From positions 1 through 64,000 of the forward strand of contig CAKSDP010000003.1 of assembly GCA_934446065.1 (NCBI GenBank): a stretch of 64,000 bases of DNA, given 5' to 3'. Source of the DNA: an uncultured Eubacteriales bacterium (GTDB lineage Bacteria; Bacillota; Clostridia; Oscillospirales; CAG-272). A program made the position numbers and the translations under genes. Positions within the stretch are counted from its first letter, which is position 1, and each line of letters starts with the position of its first letter. The notes below the pieces were generated by a model that worked only from the letters and a program-made list of their open reading frames with translations, made no database searches and was not told where the DNA came from. Below, piece by piece: positions 50,957 to 59,389 of this stretch.

Positions 50957-51581
50957 CACCGGTCACCTCACTAATTTCCGTAAATTTTATACTTCGTTCG
51001 AGCGAACGTCTCACGCGCTCGGTATATGCATATGCCACACGGCGATGCAGGGCGGAAAAGAACGGACGAAACAGCCGCCTGCAAAGGAACGCCGCAAATT
51101 TTTTCGCCGCCTTAGCGGCAACGCGGACCGGCAACACGAGAATCTCGCAGAGATAGCGCAGCGCTGCACGAACCGCCCAGAAGCTCACCTCAAACACAGA
51201 GATGACGAGTCGGCTCACGGTCAGGTGATACACGAGAAAACCTGCACCGGACATGAGCAGATAATACCATCTGACACGCCCCTGATTCGTATGCGTGATG
51301 AACACGGCATACATGGCGGCGGAAAGAAGCGAATAGACTATATCCCCGAAAAGCATCAGCAAAAACGACGCGCCGCGTCCGCGGGCGAGCCGCAGGTACG
51401 CACGCTTTTCGCGGATGATCGGCAGACGCATGGAATACAGCCGCTGCGACACGGCAGAGCTTCTGCCGACGCCGCAGACTATACGCACAAGGCAGACGGC
51501 ATCATACACGACACCGAGAAATATTCCGAAGAAAAACGAATAGACCATGAGCCAAAGCTCATGCGAAAGCGAGATCGTCAT
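50928..51581 (-). CDS. yabQ: Spore cortex biosynthesis protein YabQ
   Basis: 217 residues. Several N-terminal membrane segments (WLMVYSFFFGIFLGVVYD; FGDIVYSLLSAAMYAVF) precede a basic amphipathic C-terminal half. This matches YabQ, a mother-cell membrane protein needed for cortex formation. It overlaps yabP by 4 bases and divIC by 29, as in the conserved clostridial string. Confidence 0.92.
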   Translation of the reverse strand: MTISLSHELWLMVYSFFFGIFLGVVYDAVCLVRIVCGVGRSSAVSQRLYSMRLPIIREKRAYLRLARGRGASFLLMLFGDIVYSLLSAAMYAVFITHTNQGRVRWYYLLMSGAGFLVYHLTVSRLVISVFEVSFWAVRAALRYLCEILVLPVRVAAKAAKKFAAFLCRRLFRPFFSALHRRVAYAYTERVRRSLERSIKFTEISEVTGDDPKTARDN

Positions 51582-51859
51582 AAACCTTTGCCGGAGCGCT
51601 TTTTATCCCGCTTGCGGCGAGGTGTATCGTCAAAATACGCTATGCTGTCGATCTTTCCGAGGATCGTTAGAATTCCCTTCTCAGCGGAAAAATTCTCGAT
51701 TTTAAGCTCCTCGCCCTCGACGGAAATATCTCCCATCGATGAGTGGAGGGTCACAAGATTATCGTCAAAGCTGAGCACATCGTCAACGCCTGTAAGCTCC
51801 GCCTGTCTGCGGTCAGACAGCGTTATCTTATGTACTCCGAATACATTTTCACCGTTCAT
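51578..51859 (-). CDS. yabP: Sporulation protein YabP
   Basis: 93 residues of the YabP/YqfC family, with the core LTGVDDVLSFDDNLVTLHSS and EELKIENFSAEKGILTI. YabP and YabQ work together in spore cortex assembly. A basic tail (RRKRDKKRSGKG) overlaps the start of yabQ. Confidence 0.93.
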   Translation of the reverse strand: MNGENVFGVHKITLSDRRQAELTGVDDVLSFDDNLVTLHSSMGDISVEGEELKIENFSAEKGILTILGKIDSIAYFDDTPRRKRDKKRSGKGL

Positions 51860-51919
51860 ACAAATCCGCCTCCGAATATGATACTATATCATATTCGCAA
51901 AAGGTGGGATTTATGACAG

Positions 51920-52162
51920 TCAGGAGATCACCTCATAGAGAGACGCGGCGTCATTCTTTCCGACATTTTCGCGAACGTCGGTCACGCGGACGCTCAGCTT
52001 TCTCTCACCGAATGCGACCTCGATGGTGTCGCCTACTGCGACATCATAGGACGCGCGTGCGACCTTTCCGTTGACAGAGACGTGACCCGCGTCACAGGCG
52101 TCGTTCGCGACGGTACGTCTCTTTATGATTCTCGATATTTTCAGGAATTTGTCAAGTCTCAT
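51920..52162 (-). CDS. rqcP: S4-domain protein RqcP (YabO)
   Basis: 80 residues, essentially one S4 RNA-binding domain (MRLDKFLKISRIIKRRT; AGHVSVNGK). RqcP acts in ribosome-associated quality control with RqcH, stabilising tRNA on stalled 50S subunits. It lies between hup and yabP in the usual order; a hairpin separates it from hup. Confidence 0.93.
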   Translation of the reverse strand: MRLDKFLKISRIIKRRTVANDACDAGHVSVNGKVARASYDVAVGDTIEVAFGERKLSVRVTDVRENVGKNDAASLYEVIS

Positions 52163-52181
52163 GAAATACCCTTAATACGGC

Positions 52182-52212
52182 AAAGGGCGGCTCCGGTTTT
52201 CCAAAGCTGCCC
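52182..52212 (-). terminator. Hairpin/terminator between hup and rqcP
   Basis: A minus-strand 12-position stem (52201-52212 with 52185-52196, one A-C mismatch, two G:T) with an AAAA loop. Only TTT follows, so termination is likely partial. Confidence 0.6.
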
Positions 52213-52236
52213 TACTTGCTCATACTTGAATGACAA

Positions 52237-52512
52237 TTATTTATTAACCTTGTCCTTGAGATCTCTGCCGGCAGAGAAAACAGGCTGCTTGGATGCGGGA
52301 ATAGTGATTGCAGCACCGGTTGCGGGGTTGCGGCCCATGCGCTCGCCTCTCTCTTTAACTGCAAAGGAACCGAAGCCTACGAGCTGTACCTTCTCGCCCT
52401 CTGCAAGAGCGGTCTCAATAGCGGAAATAACGCTGTTAACTGCTGCCTCTGCATCCTTTCTCTTGAGACCTGCGTCCTTGGAAACGACGTCAATAAGCTG
52501 AGATTTGTTCAT
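52237..52512 (-). CDS. hup: HU-family DNA-binding protein
   Basis: 91 residues of the HU fold: MNKSQLIDVVSKDAG, VQLVGFGSFAVKERGERMGRNPATG and the arm ending in FSAGRDLKDKVN. It is an abundant nucleoid protein. GGAAGGA upstream of ATG 52512 sets the start; the ORF extension is rejected. A consensus promoter and a leader of about 65 bases suggest high expression. Confidence 0.96.
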   Translation of the reverse strand: MNKSQLIDVVSKDAGLKRKDAEAAVNSVISAIETALAEGEKVQLVGFGSFAVKERGERMGRNPATGAAITIPASKQPVFSAGRDLKDKVNK

Positions 52513-52581
52513 AATAATTATCCTTCCGAAATTTTTTCTGTAAGGCTTTTTGAACAAACATCAAAAAACCACTGTACAAGC

Positions 52582-52610
52582 ATTATACCACCACACGGCG
52601 GGATTTGCAA
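52582..52610 (-). promoter_or_regulatory. Promoter of hup
   Basis: Minus-strand TTGCAA (52605-52610), a 17-base spacer and TATAAT (52582-52587). Confidence 0.82.
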
Positions 52611-52647
52611 GTATTATTGCATAAATTTATTAATTTTTTTTGAAAAT

Positions 52648-53466
52648 TTAGTTATTTTTTCTTTTCGCGGCGTTCCATGCGTCGAGAAGTTCATCATTTG
52701 TCATATTTTCGAGTTTACGTCCGCCGGAGTGCGCGATATTCTCCACCTCGGCGAACCTGTTCGTGAATTTTTCCGACGCGCGGTTCAGCGCGACCTCACT
52801 GTCAACTCCGGCGAGACGCGCCACGTTCGTCACGGCAAACAAAAGATCGCCGATCTCCTCTTCGATATGGTCAAAGTTCTCCGGTAAAACGAGCGCTTCG
52901 TCCACTTCCCCGGCTTCCTCGGTGATCTTCGTCATCGCCTCGGCTGCGGACTCAAAATCAAATCCGGCTTTCGCCGCACGTCCCGCGATCTTCTGCGCAC
53001 GCATGAGCGCGGGGAGCGAGTGCGGAACGGCGCGCATCGTATCGGTCACGCTGCGTCGTTCGGTTTTCTCCTTTTTCTTCGCTTTCTCCCAGATTCCGAG
53101 GACATCACCGCTCGTCTCGGCGGTCTTGTCACCGAAAACGTGCGGATGGCGGTACACGAGCTTACGGGCGATGCCGTCGATCACGTCGTCGAGCGTGAAG
53201 TCGCCCGCCTCCTCCTCGATCCTTGCGTGAAAGACTACCTGAAGCAGCACATCGCCGAGCTCCTCGCACAGCAGCGCCGCGTCATCGGTATCGATCGCAT
53301 CGACAGCCTCATACGTTTCCTCGATAAAGCTTTGGCGGATTGATTTATGAGTCTGCTCGCGATCCCACGGGCAGCCGTTCTCCGAACGGAGTATCGCCAT
53401 GATCTCGCGAAGCGCGTCTATATCATATTTCTCGCACTTCAGTATTTTTTCAATATTCCATTCCAT
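52648..53466 (-). CDS. mazG: Nucleoside triphosphate pyrophosphohydrolase MazG
   Basis: 272 residues with the two tandem MazG helical domains. The first has CPWDREQTHKSI and EETYEAVDAID...EELGDVLLQVVFHA; the second has KITEEAGEVDEAL and EEIGDLLFAVTNVARL. Paired E-x-x-E and D metal motifs are in both. It hydrolyses non-canonical NTPs. It sits between spoVB and hup. Confidence 0.95.
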   Translation of the reverse strand: MEWNIEKILKCEKYDIDALREIMAILRSENGCPWDREQTHKSIRQSFIEETYEAVDAIDTDDAALLCEELGDVLLQVVFHARIEEEAGDFTLDDVIDGIARKLVYRHPHVFGDKTAETSGDVLGIWEKAKKKEKTERRSVTDTMRAVPHSLPALMRAQKIAGRAAKAGFDFESAAEAMTKITEEAGEVDEALVLPENFDHIEEEIGDLLFAVTNVARLAGVDSEVALNRASEKFTNRFAEVENIAHSGGRKLENMTNDELLDAWNAAKRKNN

Positions 53467-53486
53467 TTCAAAGTCCTCCGTAAAGC

Positions 53487-55121
53487 TCAGTCTCTGAGCA
53501 GATGTGCGCGTCCAAGTGCCGCGCTGATCTTATCACCCTTGGGCAGGAGCCGGACATCTTCGGCAACGACCGCTCCGGTGAAGAAAATAAGGAACAGATA
53601 CACGATTCCGGCGCACGCGATCGCAACGAGGGTTGACACGGTGTTTCCGGTAAATCTCGACACGAGAGCATAGCTGCCGAGCGCGGTTGCGGCGCACAGC
53701 AAGCCGCAGATGAACGGACGCAGGAACACGCGCCTTATATTCGGGACGATATCGGCGTACTTTGACACAAATCTGAAATTGAGGCAGGTGACTGTCAGAT
53801 AGCACAAAAACGTACTGATCGGCGTTCCTCTCATTCCGATGATCTGAATGAGGAAATAGTTTGACACGACCTTGACGACTGCGCCGCAGAGCATTGAAAT
53901 TACCGGTTTACGCTCCTTGCCGCACGCCTGCAATATTGCGTTTGTGATCGAAAGGATGCAGACGAAAAGCGACGATGGTGCAAGCAGGCGCAGCAGCGGA
54001 TACGCCATCTCGACCGAGGACTCCACACGAAAGAAGAGGCTTAGGATCGGGCGGGCGAGCGCCGACATACCGAATGCGCAGGGCACGCCGATCAGCACTG
54101 CTACGCGGAGCGCCGATTCCATGATCGTGCGGGTGCGTTTTTTATCGCCTTGGCTGTGCGCGACGGACAGCAGCGGAATTATTGCGGCGGAGATCGGGTA
54201 TACGAGCACCGGCGGGAGGTTGAACATCGGAACGGCGAGGGTCGTATAGTTGCCGTAAACGGTGGTCGCCTCGAGCTGGCTCATGCCGGTCTCCTGGAGG
54301 AGACGCTGCACGATCACCATGTCGATCATATTCGTAAGGCTCATAACGGAGGCGCTGATCGTTATGGGGAGCGCCACCTTTACAAGTCTTGCAAGGATCT
54401 TCGAGGTAGGTGTGGTTTCGTCGGAAACGCCTGCTATTTCAACGAATTCGGCGGTATATCTCGTTTCCTTGAACAGAAGCTTTGATATACAGAGGAATAT
54501 CATTCCGAGCCCCGCGCCGATCGTCAGTCCGAACGCGGCATACGCTGCGACTATGTGGATCGGATAATTCTGATCGATGGCGTACAGCGCGAGGACGATT
54601 CCGACGGCGAGCTTGCAGAGCGCCTCGATCAGCTCCGACACCGCTGTCGGCACCATCTGCTGAAAGCCCTGAAAATAGCCGCGAAGGGCGCTTGAAATGC
54701 AGATAAAGAACAATGTGGGCGCGATGGCCATGATGCAGGCGCTCGTCGGAGACGCCTTGAGCATTGAAGCAAACGAATCGGCGCCGAATATCATCGCAAG
54801 CATTCCGACAAGGCCGATGGCAAAGAACAGCGCCACCGTTGTGCGGAATATCTTCTTGATCTGGCGGAGCTGACCTTTTGTCCGCGATTCCGATATGAGT
54901 ATTGACACGGCGATCGGGAGACCCGACGTTGAGATCATATAAAAGAATGTATAGATCGTATACGCGGAGGTGTAGTACCCCATTCCCGTATCGCCGACGA
55001 CCTTGTTCATCGGTATCTTGAACAAAAGTCCTATCGCCTTAACGAGAAGGTTGGCAACGGTCAGCACCACAACTCCGGAGAAGAACAGCTTCGTTGAATT
55101 CTTGACCTTATTCTGCTTCAT
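53487..55121 (-). CDS. spoVB: SpoVB-like polysaccharide flippase (MOP superfamily)
   Basis: 544 residues with about 14 membrane helices. The N-terminus (FFSGVVVLTVANLLVKAIG, KVVGDTGMGYY) and SSALRGYFQGFQQMVPTA match SpoVB/MurJ-like lipid-II or polysaccharide flippases. In sporulation SpoVB supports cortex peptidoglycan synthesis; a vegetative role is possible since clostridia carry several paralogues. It lies 20 bases before mazG. Confidence 0.88.
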   Translation of the reverse strand: MKQNKVKNSTKLFFSGVVVLTVANLLVKAIGLLFKIPMNKVVGDTGMGYYTSAYTIYTFFYMISTSGLPIAVSILISESRTKGQLRQIKKIFRTTVALFFAIGLVGMLAMIFGADSFASMLKASPTSACIMAIAPTLFFICISSALRGYFQGFQQMVPTAVSELIEALCKLAVGIVLALYAIDQNYPIHIVAAYAAFGLTIGAGLGMIFLCISKLLFKETRYTAEFVEIAGVSDETTPTSKILARLVKVALPITISASVMSLTNMIDMVIVQRLLQETGMSQLEATTVYGNYTTLAVPMFNLPPVLVYPISAAIIPLLSVAHSQGDKKRTRTIMESALRVAVLIGVPCAFGMSALARPILSLFFRVESSVEMAYPLLRLLAPSSLFVCILSITNAILQACGKERKPVISMLCGAVVKVVSNYFLIQIIGMRGTPISTFLCYLTVTCLNFRFVSKYADIVPNIRRVFLRPFICGLLCAATALGSYALVSRFTGNTVSTLVAIACAGIVYLFLIFFTGAVVAEDVRLLPKGDKISAALGRAHLLRD

Positions 55122-55131
55122 TCACAGCTCC

Positions 55132-56409
55132 TTAACCGAGTATTTTTGCGCGAGTGCGCTCGAAATCGTGTCTCAGACGCTCTATATCTATCGTTGTATA
55201 TTCACCTCGCTCATAAAGTATGCAGCCGTCGACCATAGTCATGGCGACGTCGTCGCGCGATGCGCTGTAAACCATCTCCGAGATGGGATCTCGCTCTCCC
55301 CACATTCCGGCGCGATCTGTCGATACAAGGACAAGATCGGCTGTCATGCCCTCTCGCACCTCGCTCACGGGAGCGCGTCCCTGCGCTGCCATTCCGCCCG
55401 CAGTTGCGGCAGAAAGTGCTTCTGCGGCGGGGGCAAGCGCTGCGTCCCTCTCGTATCCCTTGTGGAGCAGAGCCATGAGCTGCATTTCCGCCATAACATC
55501 AAGCTTATTGTTGGAAGCGGAGCCGTCGCTGCCGAGCGCGACCGTCACTCCGGCGTCGCGGAGCCGTCTGTACGGCATGATCCCGCTGCCGAGCTTGAGG
55601 TTGCTTCTCGGATTGTGCGCGACTGCGGCGCCGTGGCGCTTCAGTATCTCTATATCGCCGTCGGTGATCCGGACGGCGTGAGCTGCCGTAACGGGCACGT
55701 CAAACACGCCGCATTTCTCAAAGAAGGCGGTGGGTGTCATGCCGCGTCGGGCGATGCCCTCGTTATGCTCGCGCTCCGTTTCGGAGAGGTGGAGCTGTAT
55801 TCCCGTGCCGTATTTCTTCGCAAGTTCGGCGACATAGCGGGACATACGCTCCGTATTCGTATACTCGGCATGGAGCGAAAAATCGGCGCGAAGTCTGCCG
55901 TCGGCGGCTCCGTCATAATCCCGCACGAGAGCTTCGCCCTCCGCCGCACGCTCGTCTTTCGCGGGATCGGCGGTATCGTCAAACGATACGATCGAGCGCG
56001 ACAGGCGTGCGCGGATACCGGTACTTATTACGCTTTCGGCGATAGCGTAACAGAAGAAATACATATCGGAGAACGATGTTACGCCGCCGCGCAGCATCTC
56101 CGCGATTGCCGCAAGAGAGCCGATATACGCCGCAGCACTGTCAAGCTTATCCTCCGCCGGATATATGAAATCCTCGAGCCAGCTCTGTAGCTTCACGTCG
56201 CTGCCGATGCCGCGAAGAAGCGTCATGGGCACGTGAGTATGCGCATTCACGAATCCCGGCGAGAGTATCCCGCCGACACAGTCGATCACACGCTCGGGGG
56301 AGATGCCGTCCGGCACCTCTCCGATCCTTGCGACCTTTGTGCCGTCTATAAGGACATCGGTCGGTGCGCCGTCTCCGCCGACGCAGACCGCATTTTTCAG
56401 AAGTATCAT
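55132..56409 (-). CDS. Amidohydrolase, S-adenosylhomocysteine/5'-methylthioadenosine deaminase type
   Basis: 425 residues of the cytosine-deaminase-like amidohydrolase family. Metal ligands are in NAHTHVPMTLLRG (near residue 55), QLHLSET, AHAVRITD and GSDGSASNN. The LRG/WLxxFIYPAE region fits MtaD-type enzymes, which deaminate adenine-containing nucleosides from SAM metabolism. Substrate is inferred. It starts 15 bases after the nucleoside kinase gene and ends 10 bases before spoVB. Confidence 0.9.
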   Translation of the reverse strand: MILLKNAVCVGGDGAPTDVLIDGTKVARIGEVPDGISPERVIDCVGGILSPGFVNAHTHVPMTLLRGIGSDVKLQSWLEDFIYPAEDKLDSAAAYIGSLAAIAEMLRGGVTSFSDMYFFCYAIAESVISTGIRARLSRSIVSFDDTADPAKDERAAEGEALVRDYDGAADGRLRADFSLHAEYTNTERMSRYVAELAKKYGTGIQLHLSETEREHNEGIARRGMTPTAFFEKCGVFDVPVTAAHAVRITDGDIEILKRHGAAVAHNPRSNLKLGSGIMPYRRLRDAGVTVALGSDGSASNNKLDVMAEMQLMALLHKGYERDAALAPAAEALSAATAGGMAAQGRAPVSEVREGMTADLVLVSTDRAGMWGERDPISEMVYSASRDDVAMTMVDGCILYERGEYTTIDIERLRHDFERTRAKILG

Positions 56410-56424
56410 ATGCTCACCGTCCGT

Positions 56425-57336
56425 TCATCCGATAAACTCGCGTATTACGGAATTCCCGGGCACGAGCGACGGGGATATCGCATACGGGGCTATTGACTCA
56501 AGCTTCTCGAGAATATGCTTTGCCGCAGGGTATTCCGAGCTGTACAGATCGACTCCGTGCAGGATGTCGCACACCTCGGGGCACATCACGTACAGGTCAT
56601 ACGGCACGGTAGAATCAATGGTGATCTCCGCGTCGGCAGACGGCGGGAAGATATTCGCTTCCTCGTTTATGCGGACGCCGTCCCACAGGCGGAGCGTGAA
56701 CTCTCCGTTCGACGATCTGAATTTGTAGTCGCGGAGGAGGCGGCGTACAAGCCTGATCTCGTCCGGCAGGAACAGCGTGCCGTCGGCGTTCACCGACGAT
56801 GCCACGTTTATAAACACGCGGCGTGTTGCGGCGGGGTCGAATGATTTGTAGATCTCGGGGTACATCGCCTGTATTCCCTCGAAGATGTAGACGTCGTTCT
56901 CCTGCGGCACGATCGTCCGGAAGCCGTCGCGGCGGCATTTCTTGAAATCATAAATGGGCAGCGACGCTTCCCTGCCGCAGAACAGATCCGATGTGAAGCG
57001 CTCAAATGTTTCGAGGTCGAGTGCGCTCGGGGACTCGTAATCCGGCACCTGTTTGCGGTCGAGCAGCATATCGCGGTCGAAATAAAAATCGTCGATCGAC
57101 ACGGGCACGACACGTCTTCCCGAATCGGTCAGGTAACCCTCAAGCTTTCCCGCAGTAGTGGTCTTGCCGGAGCAGGACGGTCCCGACATCGCTACCGTAT
57201 GGACCGACTCTCCGCTCACGATCTCCTTTGCCGCTGCGGCGACATTCTCCTCAAAATTCCGCTCCCACATTGATATTACGTCGCCGACTTCGGTCGCGGC
57301 GCCAAGTGCAAGCTCGATTATGCGTTCCGTATTCAT
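56425..57336 (-). CDS. Uridine kinase-like nucleoside kinase
   Basis: 303 residues. P-loop GPSCSGKTTTAGKL lies near residue 52, SIDDFYFDRD follows as in uridine kinases/phosphoribulokinases, and FEGIQAMYPEIY lies near 155. The N-terminal ~40 residues are extra compared with Udk. ATG 57336 follows AAAGGAT; the 40-codon in-frame extension over hemZ is rejected. It overlaps no gene and lies 43 bases after hemZ. Confidence 0.88.
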   Translation of the reverse strand: MNTERIIELALGAATEVGDVISMWERNFEENVAAAAKEIVSGESVHTVAMSGPSCSGKTTTAGKLEGYLTDSGRRVVPVSIDDFYFDRDMLLDRKQVPDYESPSALDLETFERFTSDLFCGREASLPIYDFKKCRRDGFRTIVPQENDVYIFEGIQAMYPEIYKSFDPAATRRVFINVASSVNADGTLFLPDEIRLVRRLLRDYKFRSSNGEFTLRLWDGVRINEEANIFPPSADAEITIDSTVPYDLYVMCPEVCDILHGVDLYSSEYPAAKHILEKLESIAPYAISPSLVPGNSVIREFIG

Positions 57337-57379
57337 TTGGATATCCTTTCTCTCCGGCAGTAACCGGGGCTCTCTGTAT

Positions 57380-58885
57380 TCATCCGTGGTTTTTATAAAA
57401 CTCGACCGCCCGCGAGCGCATGAGATCTCGTCTTTCGCGCCCGACATCTCCGGCATGATCCTTTAGATATTCATATGGGTATTTCATCTCAAATATTCGC
57501 TCGATCTCCTGCTTTCCGCTCGCCTTGTCAGTAAGCGTCATTCTTGTGACGGACGAAGCTCCGACGCCGAACACCGTATGCACCTCTTCCATCATGTAGA
57601 TATTGTAGAGGCCCTCGCATCCGGGCAGCGCATAGCCGGTATTTTCGAGATTTGCGACCGTGTTTTTCTGGCGGTACATATAGTACGGGGCGTAACCTTC
57701 GGCGCAGAGCATTTTCTGCGCACGGCTGACCGAAATTCCCGCATCCGTGTTCTCGCGGGAGAAGACGCCCTCCTCCTTGAATTCGGAGGATTTCTTCACC
57801 GTGAAGGTATGCACCGTGACATTTTCGGGGCGGAGCGCTGCTACCCTTCCGAGCGAATCCGCAAAGCTGTCGGCGCTCTCTCCCGGAAGTCCCGCGATAA
57901 GGTCAACATTTATCTGCGGGATCCCGGCGGCGCGGGCGGCATCGAATGCACGGAAAAACTGCTCGGGCGTATGGCTGCGCCCGATATTTTCAAGTATCTG
58001 CGGATTCAGCGTCTGCGTATTGACGCTGACGCGGTTAACACCGTTCGCCCGCAGGATACGCATTTTCTCATCACTGATCACATCGGGGCGGCCCGCCTCG
58101 AAATCAAGCTCCGCTGCGTTGTCGCCGAACTCGCGGCGGACGTGCGCAAGCAGGCGGTCTATCTGACTCTCCGTAAGTATTGCCGGTGTTCCGCCGCCGA
58201 CATATATTGAAGCGACGGTAAGTCCGAGTTCACGGACGGTATCGGCGACAGCCGTAATATCAAGACACAGGGCATCGAGGTATTCCGGAATGAGCGAAAA
58301 AAGGCGCGGGGACGCGACGGAGACGAACGAGCAATACCTGCACTTTGTCGGGCAGAACGGGATCGCGATATATATGCTGCATCTGCCGTTCTCGTCCGGC
58401 AGGATGAAGCGCCTTTCCGATTCGGCGACGCTCACCGCGAGCGATGATTTATCATCCGACGCGCCGTACACGCTTGTGAGATACGCGGCGCACTCCGCCG
58501 GCGTTTTTCCGGAATCGAGCAGAGCCGATGCGACGCGTGCGGGACGGACGCCGGTGAGTATTCCCCACGGTGGGATATAGCCCGTAAGCTCGGTTGCCGC
58601 GCACTGAAGCGCACGCCCTGCGGCGATCTTTGCGCATTTGTCGGCATCCGCAAGCGCAAGCTCCGACGTACTGCACGTTTTTTCGGATGATGCGGTTCTG
58701 CCGTCCGCCGTAAGCGTGACAGATGCCGCAGCGCCGTCGGGGGTATCGTGCACCGAGAACTCACACACGGTGGACTCGGCAGCGCGCGCCGCCTCGTCAT
58801 CCGGGAACTTCTCACCCGGGAAATAGATCAGGCACAGCGTTTCGGCGTAGTAGCGGTTGATGTTTCCGTTTACGGTCAGCTTCAT
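57380..58885 (-). CDS. hemZ: Coproporphyrinogen dehydrogenase HemZ-like radical SAM enzyme
   Basis: 501 residues. An N-terminal ~160-residue domain specific to HemZ precedes a radical SAM barrel with CPTKCRYCSFVS (C-x3-C-x2-C) and YVGGGTPAIL. It is proposed to make porphyrin precursors without oxygen, or to act as a HemW-like haem chaperone. It overlaps dtd (ATGA), part of the conserved clostridial recJ-relA-dtd-hemZ order. Confidence 0.93.
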   Translation of the reverse strand: MKLTVNGNINRYYAETLCLIYFPGEKFPDDEAARAAESTVCEFSVHDTPDGAAASVTLTADGRTASSEKTCSTSELALADADKCAKIAAGRALQCAATELTGYIPPWGILTGVRPARVASALLDSGKTPAECAAYLTSVYGASDDKSSLAVSVAESERRFILPDENGRCSIYIAIPFCPTKCRYCSFVSVASPRLFSLIPEYLDALCLDITAVADTVRELGLTVASIYVGGGTPAILTESQIDRLLAHVRREFGDNAAELDFEAGRPDVISDEKMRILRANGVNRVSVNTQTLNPQILENIGRSHTPEQFFRAFDAARAAGIPQINVDLIAGLPGESADSFADSLGRVAALRPENVTVHTFTVKKSSEFKEEGVFSRENTDAGISVSRAQKMLCAEGYAPYYMYRQKNTVANLENTGYALPGCEGLYNIYMMEEVHTVFGVGASSVTRMTLTDKASGKQEIERIFEMKYPYEYLKDHAGDVGRERRDLMRSRAVEFYKNHG

Positions 58886-59358
58886 TTTTCCGCACTCTCC
58901 GCATGACGGACTCCGAGCGCTTCACTGTCGAGGATTATTGTGACGGGACCGTCGCCCGACATATCGACCGTCATATCGGCGCCGAACTCGCCGCACTCCG
59001 TATGGACGCCGAGAGCGCGAAGCTCCTCTGCAAACATTGAAAAATAGCTGCGCGCGATATCGGGCGCAAGGCTTTTCGTGAAATCGGGGCGTCTGCCGTG
59101 GCGGCACGATGCCGCAAGTGTGAAATTCGGCACGGCGAGAATCTGCCCGCCTATATCTATGACCGAACGGGACATCTTCCCTCTCTCGTCCGGAAAGATC
59201 CGCAGCTCAGCCGCTTTTTTTGCGACGGTACGCAGGTCGGTCTCGCTGTCGCCGTCCGCAAATCCCGCAAGGATCAACAGCCCCTTGCCGCACTTGCCGA
59301 CGATATTTCCGTCCACGGTGACCGATGCCGATACAACTCTCTGAAGCACTGCTGTCAT
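58882..59358 (-). CDS. dtd: D-aminoacyl-tRNA deacylase
   Basis: 158 residues. The N-terminus MTAVLQRVVSASVTVDG, the central NFTLAASCRHGRRPDF segment (usually SQFTLYAD) and the Gly-cisPro motif GDGPVTIILDS define the DTD fold. It removes D-amino acids (and Gly from tRNA-Ala) from tRNA. It lies 31 bases after relA. Confidence 0.94.
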   Translation of the reverse strand: MTAVLQRVVSASVTVDGNIVGKCGKGLLILAGFADGDSETDLRTVAKKAAELRIFPDERGKMSRSVIDIGGQILAVPNFTLAASCRHGRRPDFTKSLAPDIARSYFSMFAEELRALGVHTECGEFGADMTVDMSGDGPVTIILDSEALGVRHAESAEK

Positions 59359-59389
59359 GTGTTATGCCTTTCGATTGCGAATATTTTTA